A stretch of 64,000 nt of DNA from Wenzhouxiangella marina (lineage in GTDB: Bacteria > Pseudomonadota > Gammaproteobacteria > Xanthomonadales > Wenzhouxiangellaceae). Shown in pieces: positions 1 through 10,657 of the stretch. Numbering within the stretch: the first letter of the stretch is position 1; each line of letters opens with the position of its first letter. The translations under genes and the position numbers were made by a program. The notes under the pieces were generated by a model. It was not told the origin of the DNA. It made no database searches and saw nothing but the letters and a program-made list of their open reading frames with translations. The DNA lies in NCBI RefSeq assembly GCF_001187785.1, contig NZ_CP012154.1:3280501-3344500 (forward strand), in the 5' to 3' direction.

Positions 1-482
1 ATGGCAATCCACCAGTTCATGTGCGTGGCCGACAGCTGGGCAGCCACCGCCACCAGATCGCGGGTCAGGGCCAGGGTCTCCTCGCCCTCGCGACGCAGGG
101 CGATCAGGCTGTCCAGATCCGGGTGCTTCTTCGCCAGCTGTTCGATCATCCGATCGATGACCTTGGGATCGGTTTCCAGCTCGCGCGAGGCGGCCGGTTC
201 GCCGTTGGGCTCGAGGAAAGCGATGTCGAGGCAGCTCAGCAGATCACGAAAGGAACCGCGCAGGCTCAGCCACAGCTCGCGGCGGCGCGCCTGCTCGCGT
301 GAGTGCTGGATCAGGGTCAACAGGCCGATCAGGATGAAGCCCTCGATGCAGAAGGAGATCAGCTCGGGGACCAGGTCGTCATGGAAGGGACCGCTGAGAT
401 CCGGATTGATCAGCAGCATCCACAGCCCGATGCCGCAGATGCCGAAGATCAGCATCGGCGCGACGAGGAGCAGGCGGTTCAT
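1..482 (-). CDS. Two-helix membrane protein, C-terminus cut by window edge
   Basis: The reading frame opens at an ATG at 482 and runs off the left edge, so only about 160 residues are visible. The start begins MNRLLLVAPMLIFGICGIG, followed by two hydrophobic segments (about residues 4-25 and 40-60), then a soluble, charged region rich in Arg, Glu and Leu that looks helical. The ATG overlaps the stop of the upstream gene (ATGA), so it is translated in the same operon as the unknown gene at 479-1051 and tag. I do not recognise a family. Function unknown; a small inner-membrane protein with a cytoplasmic tail is the most that can be said. Confidence 0.7.
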   Translation of the reverse strand, partial: MNRLLLVAPMLIFGICGIGLWMLLINPDLSGPFHDDLVPELISFCIEGFILIGLLTLIQHSREQARRRELWLSLRGSFRDLLSCLDIAFLEPNGEPAASRELETDPKVIDRMIEQLAKKHPDLDSLIALRREGEETLALTRDLVAVAAQLSATHMNWWIA

Positions 483-1051
483 TTCCCGTCCTCCGTCGAA
501 GCGTCCTCGTCGACCACATAGGCCCGAACCACGCGGGCGATCCGCTCGGCTTCGGACCGGGTCAGGTCGATCGGAATGCCCGCCACGTGGACGGTCAGGT
601 CCGGGCGCAGTGCGATCGGGACCACCGCCGCGGGCGCTTCCCGAATCTCCATGCTGGTCCGTTCCGCCTCGGCCTGTTCCTGGCTGATCGCCGAACGCCC
701 GTCCGGGCGCCGGGGCACGGCTCGCGCCTTGTCCCCGCCCACGGTCTTGAAGCTGGCCGGGTGTTCGTTCCACCCGAGAAAGTCTTCCAGGGCGGACTTG
801 AAGCGCTCGACGTAGAGCGCCAGGGCCTCGACGCGGATGCTCGAGCCCTCGAGCTTGTGGAAACGCGACGCGAGTTGGTCCACGTCGAGACAGCGCAGGT
901 CGCGCCGCTCCTCGTCGCTCATCTCCGATTGAAGCTGTTCGATGGCATTGCGCCGACTGCGCGCCACCGCCGGGTTGATCATGCCTTCCATGCCGGCCTG
1001 CTTGAGAAACTTCAGCAGGGCATCGACCGTGTAGGAGCCGTCGGGCATCAT
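479..1051 (-). CDS. Hypothetical soluble protein
   Basis: A 190-residue protein with no signal peptide or membrane segment. The N-terminal 100 residues (VDALLKFLKQAG near the start, later LALYVERFKSALEDFLGW) are probably all-helical; the middle is polar and likely flexible; the C-terminus contains PIDLTRSEAERIARVVRAYV, a short conserved-looking helix. Its start overlaps the tag stop codon and its stop overlaps the start of the membrane protein beyond it, so three genes form one minus-strand operon. The helical N-terminus loosely recalls a core-binding domain of tyrosine recombinases, but no catalytic domain follows. I do not assign a function. Confidence 0.75.
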   Translation of the reverse strand: MMPDGSYTVDALLKFLKQAGMEGMINPAVARSRRNAIEQLQSEMSDEERRDLRCLDVDQLASRFHKLEGSSIRVEALALYVERFKSALEDFLGWNEHPASFKTVGGDKARAVPRRPDGRSAISQEQAEAERTSMEIREAPAAVVPIALRPDLTVHVAGIPIDLTRSEAERIARVVRAYVVDEDASTEDGK

Positions 1052-1632
1052 TGACTCGTTTCCTCTTGTAGCTCGGCCCAGCGCGGGCAGCTGACCAGGT
1101 GGTCGTTGACCAGACCGGTGGCCTGCATGAAAGCGTACACGATGGTCGGACCGACGAAGCGGAAGCCGAGTTTCTTCAGCTGCTTCGACATCGCCTCCGA
1201 CAGGGGGGTCGAGGCTGGAACCTCGCCCATCGTCGCAAAGCGATTGATGATTGGCCGGCCATCCACCCAGCCCCAGATCCAGTCATTGAAGCTGCCGTGT
1301 TCTTCCTGCAGTTCGAGAAAGGCGCGGGCGTTGCTGACCGCCGAGCTGATCTTCAGGCGGTTGCGCACGATGCCGGGGTCGGTCAGCAGACGGGCCTCGT
1401 CCTGCGCGTCGAAGCGCGCCACGGCCTCGGGATCGAAATCGGCGAAAGCCTGGCGATAGGCCTCGCGCTTGCGCAGCACGGTGATCCAGCTCAGCCCCGC
1501 CTGGGCCCCTTCGAGCAGCAGGAATTCGAACCAGGTCCGATCGTCCTGCACCGGCACGCCCCATTCGGTGTCGTGGTAGTGCTGGTAGAGCGGATCATCG
1601 CCACACCAGGGGCAGCGGCCTGTGTCCATCAA
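1048..1632 (-). CDS. tag: DNA-3-methyladenine glycosylase I
   Basis: Base-excision repair enzyme that removes 3-methyladenine from alkylated DNA in the cytoplasm. The 194 residues align end to end with the E. coli Tag family: the N-terminal zinc ligand Cys7 followed 13 residues later by His20 in YHDTEWGVP, the LEGAQAGLSWITVL segment with the conserved Glu41, KKLGFRFVGPTIVYAFMQA, and the C-terminal GLVNDHLVSCP that supplies the last His and Cys zinc ligands. First gene of a three-gene overlapping operon on the minus strand and divergent from the lipoprotein at 1682. Family identity is very secure; the link to its two operon partners is unexplained. Confidence 0.96.
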   Translation of the reverse strand: MMDTGRCPWCGDDPLYQHYHDTEWGVPVQDDRTWFEFLLLEGAQAGLSWITVLRKREAYRQAFADFDPEAVARFDAQDEARLLTDPGIVRNRLKISSAVSNARAFLELQEEHGSFNDWIWGWVDGRPIINRFATMGEVPASTPLSEAMSKQLKKLGFRFVGPTIVYAFMQATGLVNDHLVSCPRWAELQEETSQ

Positions 1633-1681
1633 TCGAATCCTTTACCCTGAGGGGACAATCACCACGCATGGTAGCCCAGGC

Positions 1682-2131
1682 ATGAATCCAGCGGGACCCG
1701 CCCTGTTGTCCCTGGCCAGCGCACTGCTGCTGGTCGGCTGCGGCGGCCAGGTCACCGACCGCATGGACACCCGTCCGGCCGCCGCCGAACAGGAGGAACG
1801 CATCATGAGCACGACGCAGACCCGGCTTTCCCTCGAGCAAGCCGTCGAAGCGGCTCGCCGCGATCTCGCGCAGCAACGCCAGGTCGACCAGGACGCGATC
1901 GAGGTCGTCCGCGCCGAGGCCGTGACCTGGGGCGATGGTTCGATGGGCTGCCCGGAACCGGGCATGTTCTACACCCAGGCGCTCGTGCCCGGCTACTACA
2001 TCCAGCTCCGCCATGGCGGCGAGGACGCCTTCTACCACGGCAACCGAGTGCACGATCCCATGCACTGCCCTGCCGAGCGCAGCCTGCCGCCGATCGACCC
2101 GGGATCGATGGACGAAGACGCCCCCCGATAG
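1682..2131 (+). CDS. Lipoprotein with conserved GSMGCPEPG core (copy 1)
   Basis: Chosen start MNPAGPALLSLASALLLVGCGG gives a type II signal peptide with lipobox LVGC (Cys20); the longer frame upstream has no such signal. After a short linker comes a core of about 85 residues: LSLEQAVEAARRDLAQ, then VRAEAVTWGDGSMGCPEPGMFYTQ, then LVPGYYIQL and a conserved Cys near the end (MHCPAER). The two Cys may pair. The same core is found in the next gene, so the two are tandem paralogues. Similar small cores occur in uncharacterised envelope proteins of gammaproteobacteria. Predicted membrane-anchored in the periplasm or outer membrane; function unknown. Confidence 0.8.
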   Translation: MNPAGPALLSLASALLLVGCGGQVTDRMDTRPAAAEQEERIMSTTQTRLSLEQAVEAARRDLAQQRQVDQDAIEVVRAEAVTWGDGSMGCPEPGMFYTQALVPGYYIQLRHGGEDAFYHGNRVHDPMHCPAERSLPPIDPGSMDEDAPR

Positions 2132-2256
2132 CGCCGGCGGCAGGATGCTTCGGGCCGTGCTACATTCGGCCTCGGTCTGGCGCCGCATCGTCCTGAGCAC
2201 TTCAGGCCGGGCCGCTGGGGGATTGTTCACCATCAATGAAAAGAGGGAACGCTTCG

Positions 2257-2745
2257 ATGCCGTCTCGTCTCCATCTGCTTGCTCTGCTTGTGGCTACCGC
2301 GCTGCTGGGCGCTTGTTCCGGTTCGGATTCGGGTGACCATCCCGATACCGAGACCGGTGCCGATTCGACCCCGACGGCGGCCAGCGAGACCGAAAACGGA
2401 TCCGAGTCGGCCCCGGCGGCCGTCATGGATTCGACCGCCCCGCCCCCGGCTCGCATGACCCTGGAGCAGGCCGTGGAAGCGGCCCGCAAGGACCTCGTCG
2501 AGCGCGCTGGATCGAGCATGGAGGCCATCGAAGTGGTCGAAGCCCGGGTCGTGACCTGGAACGACGGGTCCATGGGCTGTCCGGAGCCGGGCATGGCCTA
2601 CACGCAGGCCCTGGTGCCCGGTTTCTTCATTCATCTCCGGGATGCCAACGGCGACGTGTATTACCACGCGGGCCGGAGCGGCCAGCCCTTCCACTGCCCC
2701 GAAGCGCGCCGGATGCCGCCCATGGATCCGGGCGATCTGGGCTAG
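2257..2745 (+). CDS. Lipoprotein with conserved GSMGCPEPG core (copy 2)
   Basis: Start ATG at 2257 is preferred to the in-frame ATG at 2236 because AAGAGGGA (2241-2248) lies 8 bases upstream. The protein begins MPSRLHLLALLVATALLGAC, a signal peptide with lipobox LGAC (Cys20), followed by a Ser/Thr/Glu/Ala-rich linker to about residue 65, then the same core as the preceding gene: LEQAVEAARKDL, VVTWNDGSMGCPEPGMAYTQ, LVPGFFIHL, YHAGRSGQPFHCPEARR. Identity to copy 1 in the core is well above half by eye, while the linkers are unrelated. Probably arose by local duplication. Function unknown. Confidence 0.82.
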   Translation: MPSRLHLLALLVATALLGACSGSDSGDHPDTETGADSTPTAASETENGSESAPAAVMDSTAPPPARMTLEQAVEAARKDLVERAGSSMEAIEVVEARVVTWNDGSMGCPEPGMAYTQALVPGFFIHLRDANGDVYYHAGRSGQPFHCPEARRMPPMDPGDLG

Positions 2746-2861
2746 GTGCCAACGGCAGGCCCGCCAGCGGGCTGATGTCGATCACCCGAATGTTCGACGC
2801 CGGGAAGATTTTGCCAAACGATTAACAAGGGCTTTATCAAGGCAGGGTTAAGCTCCTGCCC

Positions 2862-3707
2862 ATGCGTTGGCCAACCCGTATTGTCCTGATCCTCGTCCTG
2901 GCACTGGCCACCAGCGCCTGCGGTGTACGCCTGGCCTACAACAACCTCGACTGGCTGATCATGCGCTGGGTGAACAAGCAGATCACCCTGAGCGCCGAAC
3001 AGACCCTGGCCGTGCGTGATGCCCTGGACGCCAAGCTGGACTGGCACTGTGCCAGCGAGCTGCCCGACTACGTGGCGTTTCTGGAGCGCTTCGATGCCGA
3101 CCTGGCCTCCGAGCGCCTCGATGCCGAGGCCCTCGAGCGTCACGGCCGCACGGTCAGCGAGTTCGGCCAGCGACTCGTGGCCCATTCGATGCCCACCATC
3201 GTCGATCTGTTCGCCAGCCTGGACGACGAACAGGTCGGGGAGCTGCTGGCCGGCATCGACCAGCGCAATCGGGAGCTGATCGAAGACGAGATCGTCGTCG
3301 AGGCCGCCGTTCGCCGGCAGAACCAGATCGACAGCCTGGTGCGCGGCATCGAGCGCTTTGCCGGCAGCGTCAACGAGGCGCAACGCGAGCGCCTGACCGC
3401 CTGGGCCGAGTCCCTGCGCTTCAGCGCCCCGCACGCCCTGGCCCATCGACTGCAATGGCGGGCCGAGCTGGCCGAAATCCTGGAGCTTCGCGGGCAGCGC
3501 CCGCGCTTCGATGAGCGGCTCAGCTCCCTGCTGGAACCCGGCGCCGGGTGGTCGGCGGAGTACACGGAGCTCATGAACCACAATCGCGCCCGGACCCTGG
3601 AAGCCCTGGCCGATGTCCACGCCCTGTCCAGTCCTCGACAGAAGCGCGAGTTCCGCGAACGCATCACCGATCTGGCCGACGACTTCGAGCGCCTGAGCTG
3701 CGGCTGA
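2862..3707 (+). CDS. DUF6279 family lipoprotein
   Basis: A 281-residue lipoprotein: signal peptide ending ATSAC (Cys20), then the family hallmark LAYNNLDWLIMRWVNKQITLSAEQ and a long, almost entirely helical body with many Glu and Arg. This matches the DUF6279 family of gammaproteobacterial lipoproteins, whose role is unknown. ATG at 2862 follows directly after an AT-rich stretch (2810-2845) that may carry its promoter. It stands alone, ahead of the diguanylate cyclase gene. The family assignment rests on the N-terminal motif and helical make-up; no catalytic residues are expected. Confidence 0.85.
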   Translation: MRWPTRIVLILVLALATSACGVRLAYNNLDWLIMRWVNKQITLSAEQTLAVRDALDAKLDWHCASELPDYVAFLERFDADLASERLDAEALERHGRTVSEFGQRLVAHSMPTIVDLFASLDDEQVGELLAGIDQRNRELIEDEIVVEAAVRRQNQIDSLVRGIERFAGSVNEAQRERLTAWAESLRFSAPHALAHRLQWRAELAEILELRGQRPRFDERLSSLLEPGAGWSAEYTELMNHNRARTLEALADVHALSSPRQKREFRERITDLADDFERLSCG

Positions 3708-3787
3708 GCCGGGCCGGGAGGCGCTGTCCGGAGCGGCGGCCATCGCCTATACTCCAGTACTTTCCTTGGGGAGACTTCCGGGGGCGC

Positions 3788-4688
<901 letters not shown>

Positions 4689-4705
<17 letters not shown>

Positions 4706-7700
4706 CCGCTCCCGGATGGCCCGACTGAGCTTCCTTCTCCTGCTGCTGGTCAGTGCGTCGAGCCTGGCCCAGCTCAGCCCCGGTCACGGGCAGAGCGAGG
4801 TTCGCAACCATTCACCCCGCGACTATGGTTCGCAGCCCCAGAACTGGGCGGTCGTGAGTGATCCGCGCGGCGTGATGTACTTCGGCAACACCTCCGGTCC
4901 GCTGGAGTTCGATGGGGAGCGATGGCGCCAGCTCTTCACCGAGCAGCGCACCGGCGTACGCTCCATGGCCCTGGGCGAGGACGGCCGCGTCTACATCGGC
5001 GGTCAGGGCGAGATCGGCTACCTGGCGCCGGACTCTACGGGCCAGATGGCCTTCGTGTCCCTCAATCCTCTGATCCCTGAGGCGGAGCGTGACTTCGCCG
5101 ACGTCTGGTGGACCCACGCCCTCGATGGCGGCGTCTACTTCCAGAGCCTGGCGCGCGTGTTCTTCTTCGACGGTGAAAAGCTTCGCTCCTGGCAGATCTC
5201 GACCCAGATGATCCGCAGCTTCGTGTATCGCGGCCAGCTGCTGGTCAATGATGGAACCCTGGGCCTGCACCGCCTGGCCGACGGTCGCTTCGAGCCCTGG
5301 ACCGAGGCCGGCGCGCTGAACGGCTTGCGGCTGACCACGATTCTGCACGCGCCGCTGCCGGAGCGACCCGGGCGCGCCCTCGTCGGCACCCAGGACGGCG
5401 GCCTGTTCGAGTTCGAGAACGGTGAACTCACACCGCTGGAGCTGCCCGAGGGCCACCCGCTCCGGGGCACCCGCATCTACAACGCCCGCGCCATCGGCGA
5501 GGGCGTGTTCGGCGTGGCCACCCTGTCGCACGGCCTGCTGCTGATCGATGGCCAGGCACGGATCCTGCAGCACGTCGACCAGAACCGGGGCCTGGCCGGC
5601 AACCAGGTGCTCAGCTTCGGACTCGGCCCCTCGGGCGGGCTGTGGATGGGCCTGGGCAACGGCATCGCCCGAGTTCGCACGCTGCCGCAGCTGACGCGCT
5701 TCGGTAGCGAGCTCGGCATGGACGGGATGGTCCTGTCCCTGGCCCGTCATCAAGGCCAGCTGTTTGTCGGCAGCACCGCCGGCCTGCATCGCTTCGACCC
5801 GGCCAACGGCCGCTTCGAGGCCCTGTCCGACGCGGCGGGTCAGGTCTGGTCCCTGCTGTCCCTCGACGAAGGATTGCTGGTCGGGATGAGCACGCGGCTG
5901 ATGCTGCTCGACGAGAACACCGAACTCCGCCTGCTCCATGAGACCGCGGCGCCCTACATGGCCTTCTATCGCACGGACGAGCAGCCCGATCGTGTCTGGA
6001 TGGGTCACAACCTCGGGATCTCCACCCTGGTCCGCCGGGAGGGGCAGTGGCAGTACGAGTCCCCGCGCATCCGCACCCGGAGCTTCATCCGCTCCTTCGC
6101 GGCGGATGAAGGCGGCGCCCTGCTCGCCGGCGGCGACCAGGACGGCCTGTTGCGCTTCGACCCGAGGCTCGCCGATGCTCACGGCGAATACCCGGACAGC
6201 GATGTGCTGCACTTCGGACCCGAACAGGGGCTGGCCTCGAACCATCGGGTCGTGGCGATGGACTCGCCCGACGGTCCGCTGATCTGGAACGACTCCCTGT
6301 TCTACCGTCTCGACGCCGACTCCGCTCGTCTGGACCCCGATCCACGTTTCCATGATTTCCTGAACGACCCGGAGCATCTGTCGGCCAACGCGGCCGCCGG
6401 CATCGATCGGGAAGGACGACTGCTGATCGGCGAACAACGGCAGAGCCTGCCCGACCGCGTGGTCCTGCTCGGCCTGGACGCCTCGGGACAGTTCCAGGTC
6501 GAAGGTCCGCAGGCGCTGAGTCTGTTGCCCTCACGCAATCTATTTGCCTCGCTTTTCGAAGCCGACGGCCGGGGCTGGCTCGGCGGTGATGAAGGCCTGT
6601 TCCTCCTCGATCCCTCCGGCCCGACCCAACCGGACACCCGCTTCCGGGTGCTGATCCGATCCTTCGGTTCCAACGACGCTCCGATCCTGCACGGCGACGG
6701 GCTGGCCACGGCGGCTCCGGTCGAGCCCGACCGCTTCGACTATTCGACCGAGGCCTGGCGCCTGCGCTACGTTGCCCCCTGGTTCGAGGCGCCGGAGCAG
6801 CTCTTCTACCAGACTCGCCTGGTCGGCCAGGACGAGGACTGGTCGGCCTGGTCGCAGGAGACCTATCGCGACTACACGAACCTGCGCGAGGGCGCCTACC
6901 GCTTCGAGGTTCGAGCACGCAACGTCTTCGGCGAACTGAGCCCGGTCGCCGGCTACGAGTTCGACATTCTTCCGCCCTGGTACCGCAGCGTCTGGGCCTG
7001 GATCGCCTATGCCCTCGCTGGAGCACTGGCCCTGCTGCTGCTGATCCACTGGCGAACCCGTGCCGATCGCGCGGAGCGTCAACGCCTGGAAGCCCTGGTC
7101 GAAGAGCGCACCCACCAGCTGCGCAAGGCCGCCGAGGACGCCGAATCCGCCACCCGGGCGAAGAGCGCCTTCCTGGCCAGCATGAGCCACGAAATCCGGA
7201 CCCCGATCAACGCCATCATCGGCTTCTCCTACCTGGGTGAATCGAGCGAGGATCTGAAGGAGGGACGTGACTACATGCGCAAGGTCGGACGCGCCGGCCG
7301 CACCCTGCTGGGTCTGGTCAACGACGTGCTCGATTTCTCGCGCATCGAGGCCGGCGAGCTGATGATCGAGTCCGTCGACTTCCATCTCCTGCACCTGATC
7401 GAGGAGCTCGAGGATCTGTTTTCCGTGCAGGCCCGCGAGAAGGGCCTGTCCCTGACCCTGGAACTGGACGAGGACCTGCCGCGGATCGTTCGTGGCGACC
7501 CGCTCCGGGTCAAGCAGGTGCTGATCAACCTGCTCGCCAACGCCATCAAGTTCACGCCCAGGGGTGCCGTGCGCCTGCGTGTTCATCGCCTGAACGGCGA
7601 CCGCCTGGCCTTCGAGGTCAACGACACGGGCATCGGTATCGATGCCGCCCGCCTGGGGGACCTGTTCAAACCCTTCACCCAGGCCGAGGCGGGCACCGCC

Positions 7701-8516
7701 CGTCGCTACGGCGGCACCGGTCTGGGACTGAGCATCGCCCGAGAACTGAGCGAGCGGCTCGGCGGCTCGCTGGAGGCCACTAGCGTGCCCGACCAGGGCA
7801 GCAGCTTCGTCTTCACCGTGCCCCTGCCCGAGGGGCAGGAAGTCAAGGGCAGGATCGCCGGACTGCAGACCGATCTGAGCGGCGTTCGTGTGCTGGTGGT
7901 CGAGGACAATCCGGTCAACCAGGAAGTCGTGCGCCGTCTGCTCACCCGTCAGAACGTCCAGGTCGAATGCGCCGAGGACGGGCCTCGGGCGCTGACGCTG
8001 ATCGAAAGGCAGCGCTTCGATGCGATCCTGATGGACCTGCACATGCCCGGCATGGACGGCCTGGAGCTGACCGCGCGCATCCGCGCCGGCAAGCATTCAC
8101 CGGGCATCCCGATCATCGCCCTCACCGCCCAGGCCCTGGCGGGCCTGCGCGACCAGTGCCTGGCCGGCGGCATGGATGATTTTCTGAACAAGCCCTTCGA
8201 TCCCCGCCAGCTCATCGAGACCCTGGCCAGACACCTCGATCGCGCGATGGTCGAGGCACCGGCAGGCATCGATTCGGAGGGCGGATCGGAGGCGGACGAG
8301 GCGATCGACCTGGAGTCGCTGATCGAACGGCTGCGCCGCCATCTCGAATTCGGCGAACCGGACAGCGAAGCGCTCTGGCGGCGCCTGCGGCGGCACCCGA
8401 ACTGCGACTGGGCCCAGAGCGATCTCGACGACATCGAACGCCGGATCGAGCGCTTCGAATTCCAGGCGGCCGCGGAACGGCTCGACGCCCTGACCGGCCA
8501 GGGCAAGGCCGGCTAG
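4689..8516 (+). CDS. Hybrid sensor histidine kinase with two-component propeller sensor
   Basis: A 1275-residue membrane sensor. Order: signal sequence (residues 10-28), periplasmic beta-propeller repeats of the two-component-regulator-propeller type (about 35-680), Y_Y_Y domain (about 700-755, ending [17 protein letters not shown]), one membrane helix (about 765-790), short coiled coil, HisKA with His834 in SHEIRTP, ATPase domain with N- and G-boxes, and a C-terminal receiver with Asp1116 in [11 protein letters not shown]. About 100 residues follow with no recognisable Hpt histidine. The start is GTG at 4689, supported by AAGGAGGG eight bases upstream; it overlaps the GGDEF gene. Ligand unknown; such propellers often sense polysaccharide or envelope signals, an inference here. 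Confidence 0.93.
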
Positions 8517-8522
8517 CCGGCC

Positions 8523-9206
8523 TCAGTCTTCGTCCAGTCGGGCCTCGATGGCGGCCAGGCGACGCTCCAGCTCGGCCACCCGCTCCACCAGATCGGCATC
8601 GGCCGGCGTGGCGGGAGCGGCAGGCGCCATGGCCGCGGGCGGCGGCATCTCCGGCTCGCCGCAGAGGCGATGGGCATAGCGGTCTTCGCGCTGCCCCGCC
8701 GCTCGTGGCAGGCGGACCACCATGGGTGCGTCGCGCGAGGCCAGACGCTCGAGGTTGTAGGCCACATCGTCGAGATCATCGAAGCGGTGCATGCGCTCGC
8801 TGCGGGTGTAGAGCTCGGACAGGGTCTGCGGTCCGCGCAACAGCAGCAGGCCGATCAGGGCGCGCTGGCCGGGCGTGAGCTCCAGCGCCGAATCGACGCG
8901 ATGACGGTAGCGGGTGGCGCGAGCGCCGAAATCGCTACGCACCAGCTCACGCTGCTCGAGCTTGCGCAGGGCCTGGCCGACGCGGCCGGGGTCGAGTTTC
9001 ATGACCGGATGGCGACTGGTCTTCTGATTGCAGGCCGTCATGCAGGCATTCTGGGTCAGCGGGTAGGTCTCCGGAGTGGTCGACTCCTTTTCGATCAGGC
9101 AGCCCAGCACCCGTGCTTCCTCGGCACTCAGGGGTGGATCCAGCGGCAGCGCCTGGTCGGCTTGGCCTTGTCCGGCCTCGGCCTGGCCGAATGTCTCGTC
9201 GCTCAT
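8523..9206 (-). CDS. yceH: YceH family protein (UPF0502/DUF480)
   Basis: A 227-residue cytoplasmic protein of the YceH family, whose structure is two winged-helix domains. Family motifs are clear: LSAEEARVLGCLIEKESTTPETYPLTQNACMTACNQKTSR near the N-terminus, then LGQALRKLEQRELV-like and LTPGQRALIGLLLLRGPQTLSELYTRS. The C-terminal tail after an Ala/Pro-rich linker ends in a short coiled coil (VAELERRLAAIEARL) found in many members. The molecular role is not established; DNA binding is plausible from the fold. Convergent with the kinase gene, from which it is separated by only 6 bases. Confidence 0.92.
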   Translation of the reverse strand: MSDETFGQAEAGQGQADQALPLDPPLSAEEARVLGCLIEKESTTPETYPLTQNACMTACNQKTSRHPVMKLDPGRVGQALRKLEQRELVRSDFGARATRYRHRVDSALELTPGQRALIGLLLLRGPQTLSELYTRSERMHRFDDLDDVAYNLERLASRDAPMVVRLPRAAGQREDRYAHRLCGEPEMPPPAAMAPAAPATPADADLVERVAELERRLAAIEARLDED

Positions 9207-9295
9207 GATCGTTCCTCGAAACCGTGGTGGCAGAAGAATTATGCCCGAGCCGGACCGAGCGCATCCGCCTGTCCGCAGAAGCCCTTCCCCATAAC

Positions 9296-9322
9296 GAAAG
9301 AACCCCGCACTTGGCGGGGCTC
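9296..9322 (-). terminator. Intrinsic terminator of the cold shock gene
   Basis: Read on the minus strand, a six-base-pair GC stem (CCCCGC/GCGGGG, 9303-9319, five-base loop) is followed by TTCTTTC. It lies about 30 bases past the cold shock stop codon, in the right place and orientation. Confidence 0.8.
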
Positions 9323-9351
9323 TCTCGAGTCATCCTTGAAGCAGGACGAGA

Positions 9352-9555
9352 TCAGGCGGGCACCACGTTGGCTGCCTGCGGGCCCTTCGGGCCGTCCTGA
9401 ATGTCGAAGGACACTTTCTGACCTTCTGCCAGGGTCTTGAAACCCGAGCCCTGAATGGCGCTGAAATGCACGAAAACGTCCTTGCCACCATCGTCCTGAC
9501 TGATGAAACCAAAACCCTTCGCCTCGTTGAACCACTTGACGGAACCAGTTGCCAT
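9352..9555 (-). CDS. Cold shock protein, CspA family
   Basis: A 67-residue single-domain nucleic-acid-binding protein. It carries both RNA-binding motifs, KGFGFI (RNP1) and VFVHFSAI (RNP2), and the usual ending QAANVVPA-like. Start ATG at 9555 is chosen because it gives the canonical [17 protein letters not shown]-terminus and has AAAGG upstream; the longer frame to 9660 is untranslated leader. Members act as RNA chaperones, either constitutively or after temperature downshift; which applies here cannot be told. A terminator lies just downstream, and the leader (9556 to about 9700) is AT-richer than the surroundings, as in cold-regulated csp mRNAs. Confidence 0.96.
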   Translation of the reverse strand: MATGSVKWFNEAKGFGFISQDDGGKDVFVHFSAIQGSGFKTLAEGQKVSFDIQDGPKGPQAANVVPA

Positions 9556-9784
9556 GTTACTTACTACCTTTGCAAATAAAAAATGAAAACGCTTGCAGAG
9601 TAGGAGTGGGGTTTTCGGAGGTAAATCTGGAGGGAAGAACGACCTTGAACTCACTGCCATATCCTACAGGCGCCCCGATTGTAGCGTGAACCAGTCCACA
9701 ATTCCAGCCTCAGACCAGAGCGGCTTGAATCGACCGATCAGAGCCAGAACAGGGGCCTGAAACCCGCCGTATCTCCATCGGGCG

Positions 9785-10657
9785 CTAGAGCGGTGCCACC
9801 CGAAGCGACAGGGCGGACCCGAGGCGGCGCGGGTCCATCCTTGCCTGCAACCGGTCGGCCCAGTACTGAACCGAGCTTATCAGGGCCAGCAGACCGAGCG
9901 AGGCGGCAGCAAAATTCCAGAACTGGCCCGCCAGAACGTCGTCGGCCGCCTCGGCCAGCATGAAACCGAAACTCATCGAATCGCCCAGGCTGATGCCGAG
10001 AAAGCTGAGGAGCACTTCGGCCTTGATTGCCGTGATGAAGATCAGCGAGCCCTGCACCAGCAGCAGCGGCGCGCTGTGAGGCAGCACGTGCTCGATCAGG
10101 ATTCGCCAGCGACCCGCGCCAGCCACGCGCGCAGCTTCGATGAAGCGTGCCTGCCTGAGCTCGATGGCGCGCACGCGCATCAGGCGGGCGGTCGGGGTCC
10201 ACAGCACCAGCATGACGGCCATTGCCAGACCCGCACTCCAGTCCCGCCAGGCCAGCACCAGCAAGCCGAGGATCACGTAGACGGGCATCGCCTCGATGAT
10301 GCCGACCAGTCCAAGCAGCACTCGGTCCGGCAGCCGGCCCTCGGTCCAGCCTGCCAGCAGACCGACGGCGCCACCGAGGAGCGTGCAGCCGATGGCCAGC
10401 GGCAAACCGAAGGTAAAGGCCTGGCTCAGGCTGACCAGCAGACGATCGAAGATGTCCTGCCCGAGACGGTTGGTGCCCAGGGGATGCGCCCAGGATGGCG
10501 CCTGCCAACCGGTCCCGGCGATCGCCCGCCACTCCGTTCCCCAGACGCCCATCCAGACCCCCAGCACGGCCACCGCGAACACCGCCAGAACGAAGCACGC
10601 CACCCAACTCGCCCCCCGAGTGTTTCCTACGGCACGAACGGAATCCCTGCGACTCAT
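9785..10657 (-). CDS. Peptide-type ABC transporter permease (DppC/OppC-like)
   Basis: Inner-membrane permease of the peptide/nickel ABC importer class. About six hydrophobic helices; N-terminal HPLGTNRLGQDIFDRLL is the signature of the DppC subfamily, and the EAA loop is seen as EAARVAGAGRWRILIEHVLPH. Its ATG overlaps the stop of the partner permease (ATGA). Third gene of a binding protein-permease-permease operon. No ATPase gene follows in the 123 bases before the cold shock leader, which is unusual for this class; the ATPases must be encoded elsewhere. Substrate unknown. Confidence 0.9.
   Translation of the reverse strand: MSRRDSVRAVGNTRGASWVACFVLAVFAVAVLGVWMGVWGTEWRAIAGTGWQAPSWAHPLGTNRLGQDIFDRLLVSLSQAFTFGLPLAIGCTLLGGAVGLLAGWTEGRLPDRVLLGLVGIIEAMPVYVILGLLVLAWRDWSAGLAMAVMLVLWTPTARLMRVRAIELRQARFIEAARVAGAGRWRILIEHVLPHSAPLLLVQGSLIFITAIKAEVLLSFLGISLGDSMSFGFMLAEAADDVLAGQFWNFAAASLGLLALISSVQYWADRLQARMDPRRLGSALSLRVAPL

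Noticed and set aside
1-687. Plus-strand frame of 228 codons at the left edge
   Set aside because: Arg/Ser/Pro-rich shadow of the minus-strand membrane protein and of the unknown gene, which overlap neatly with tag.
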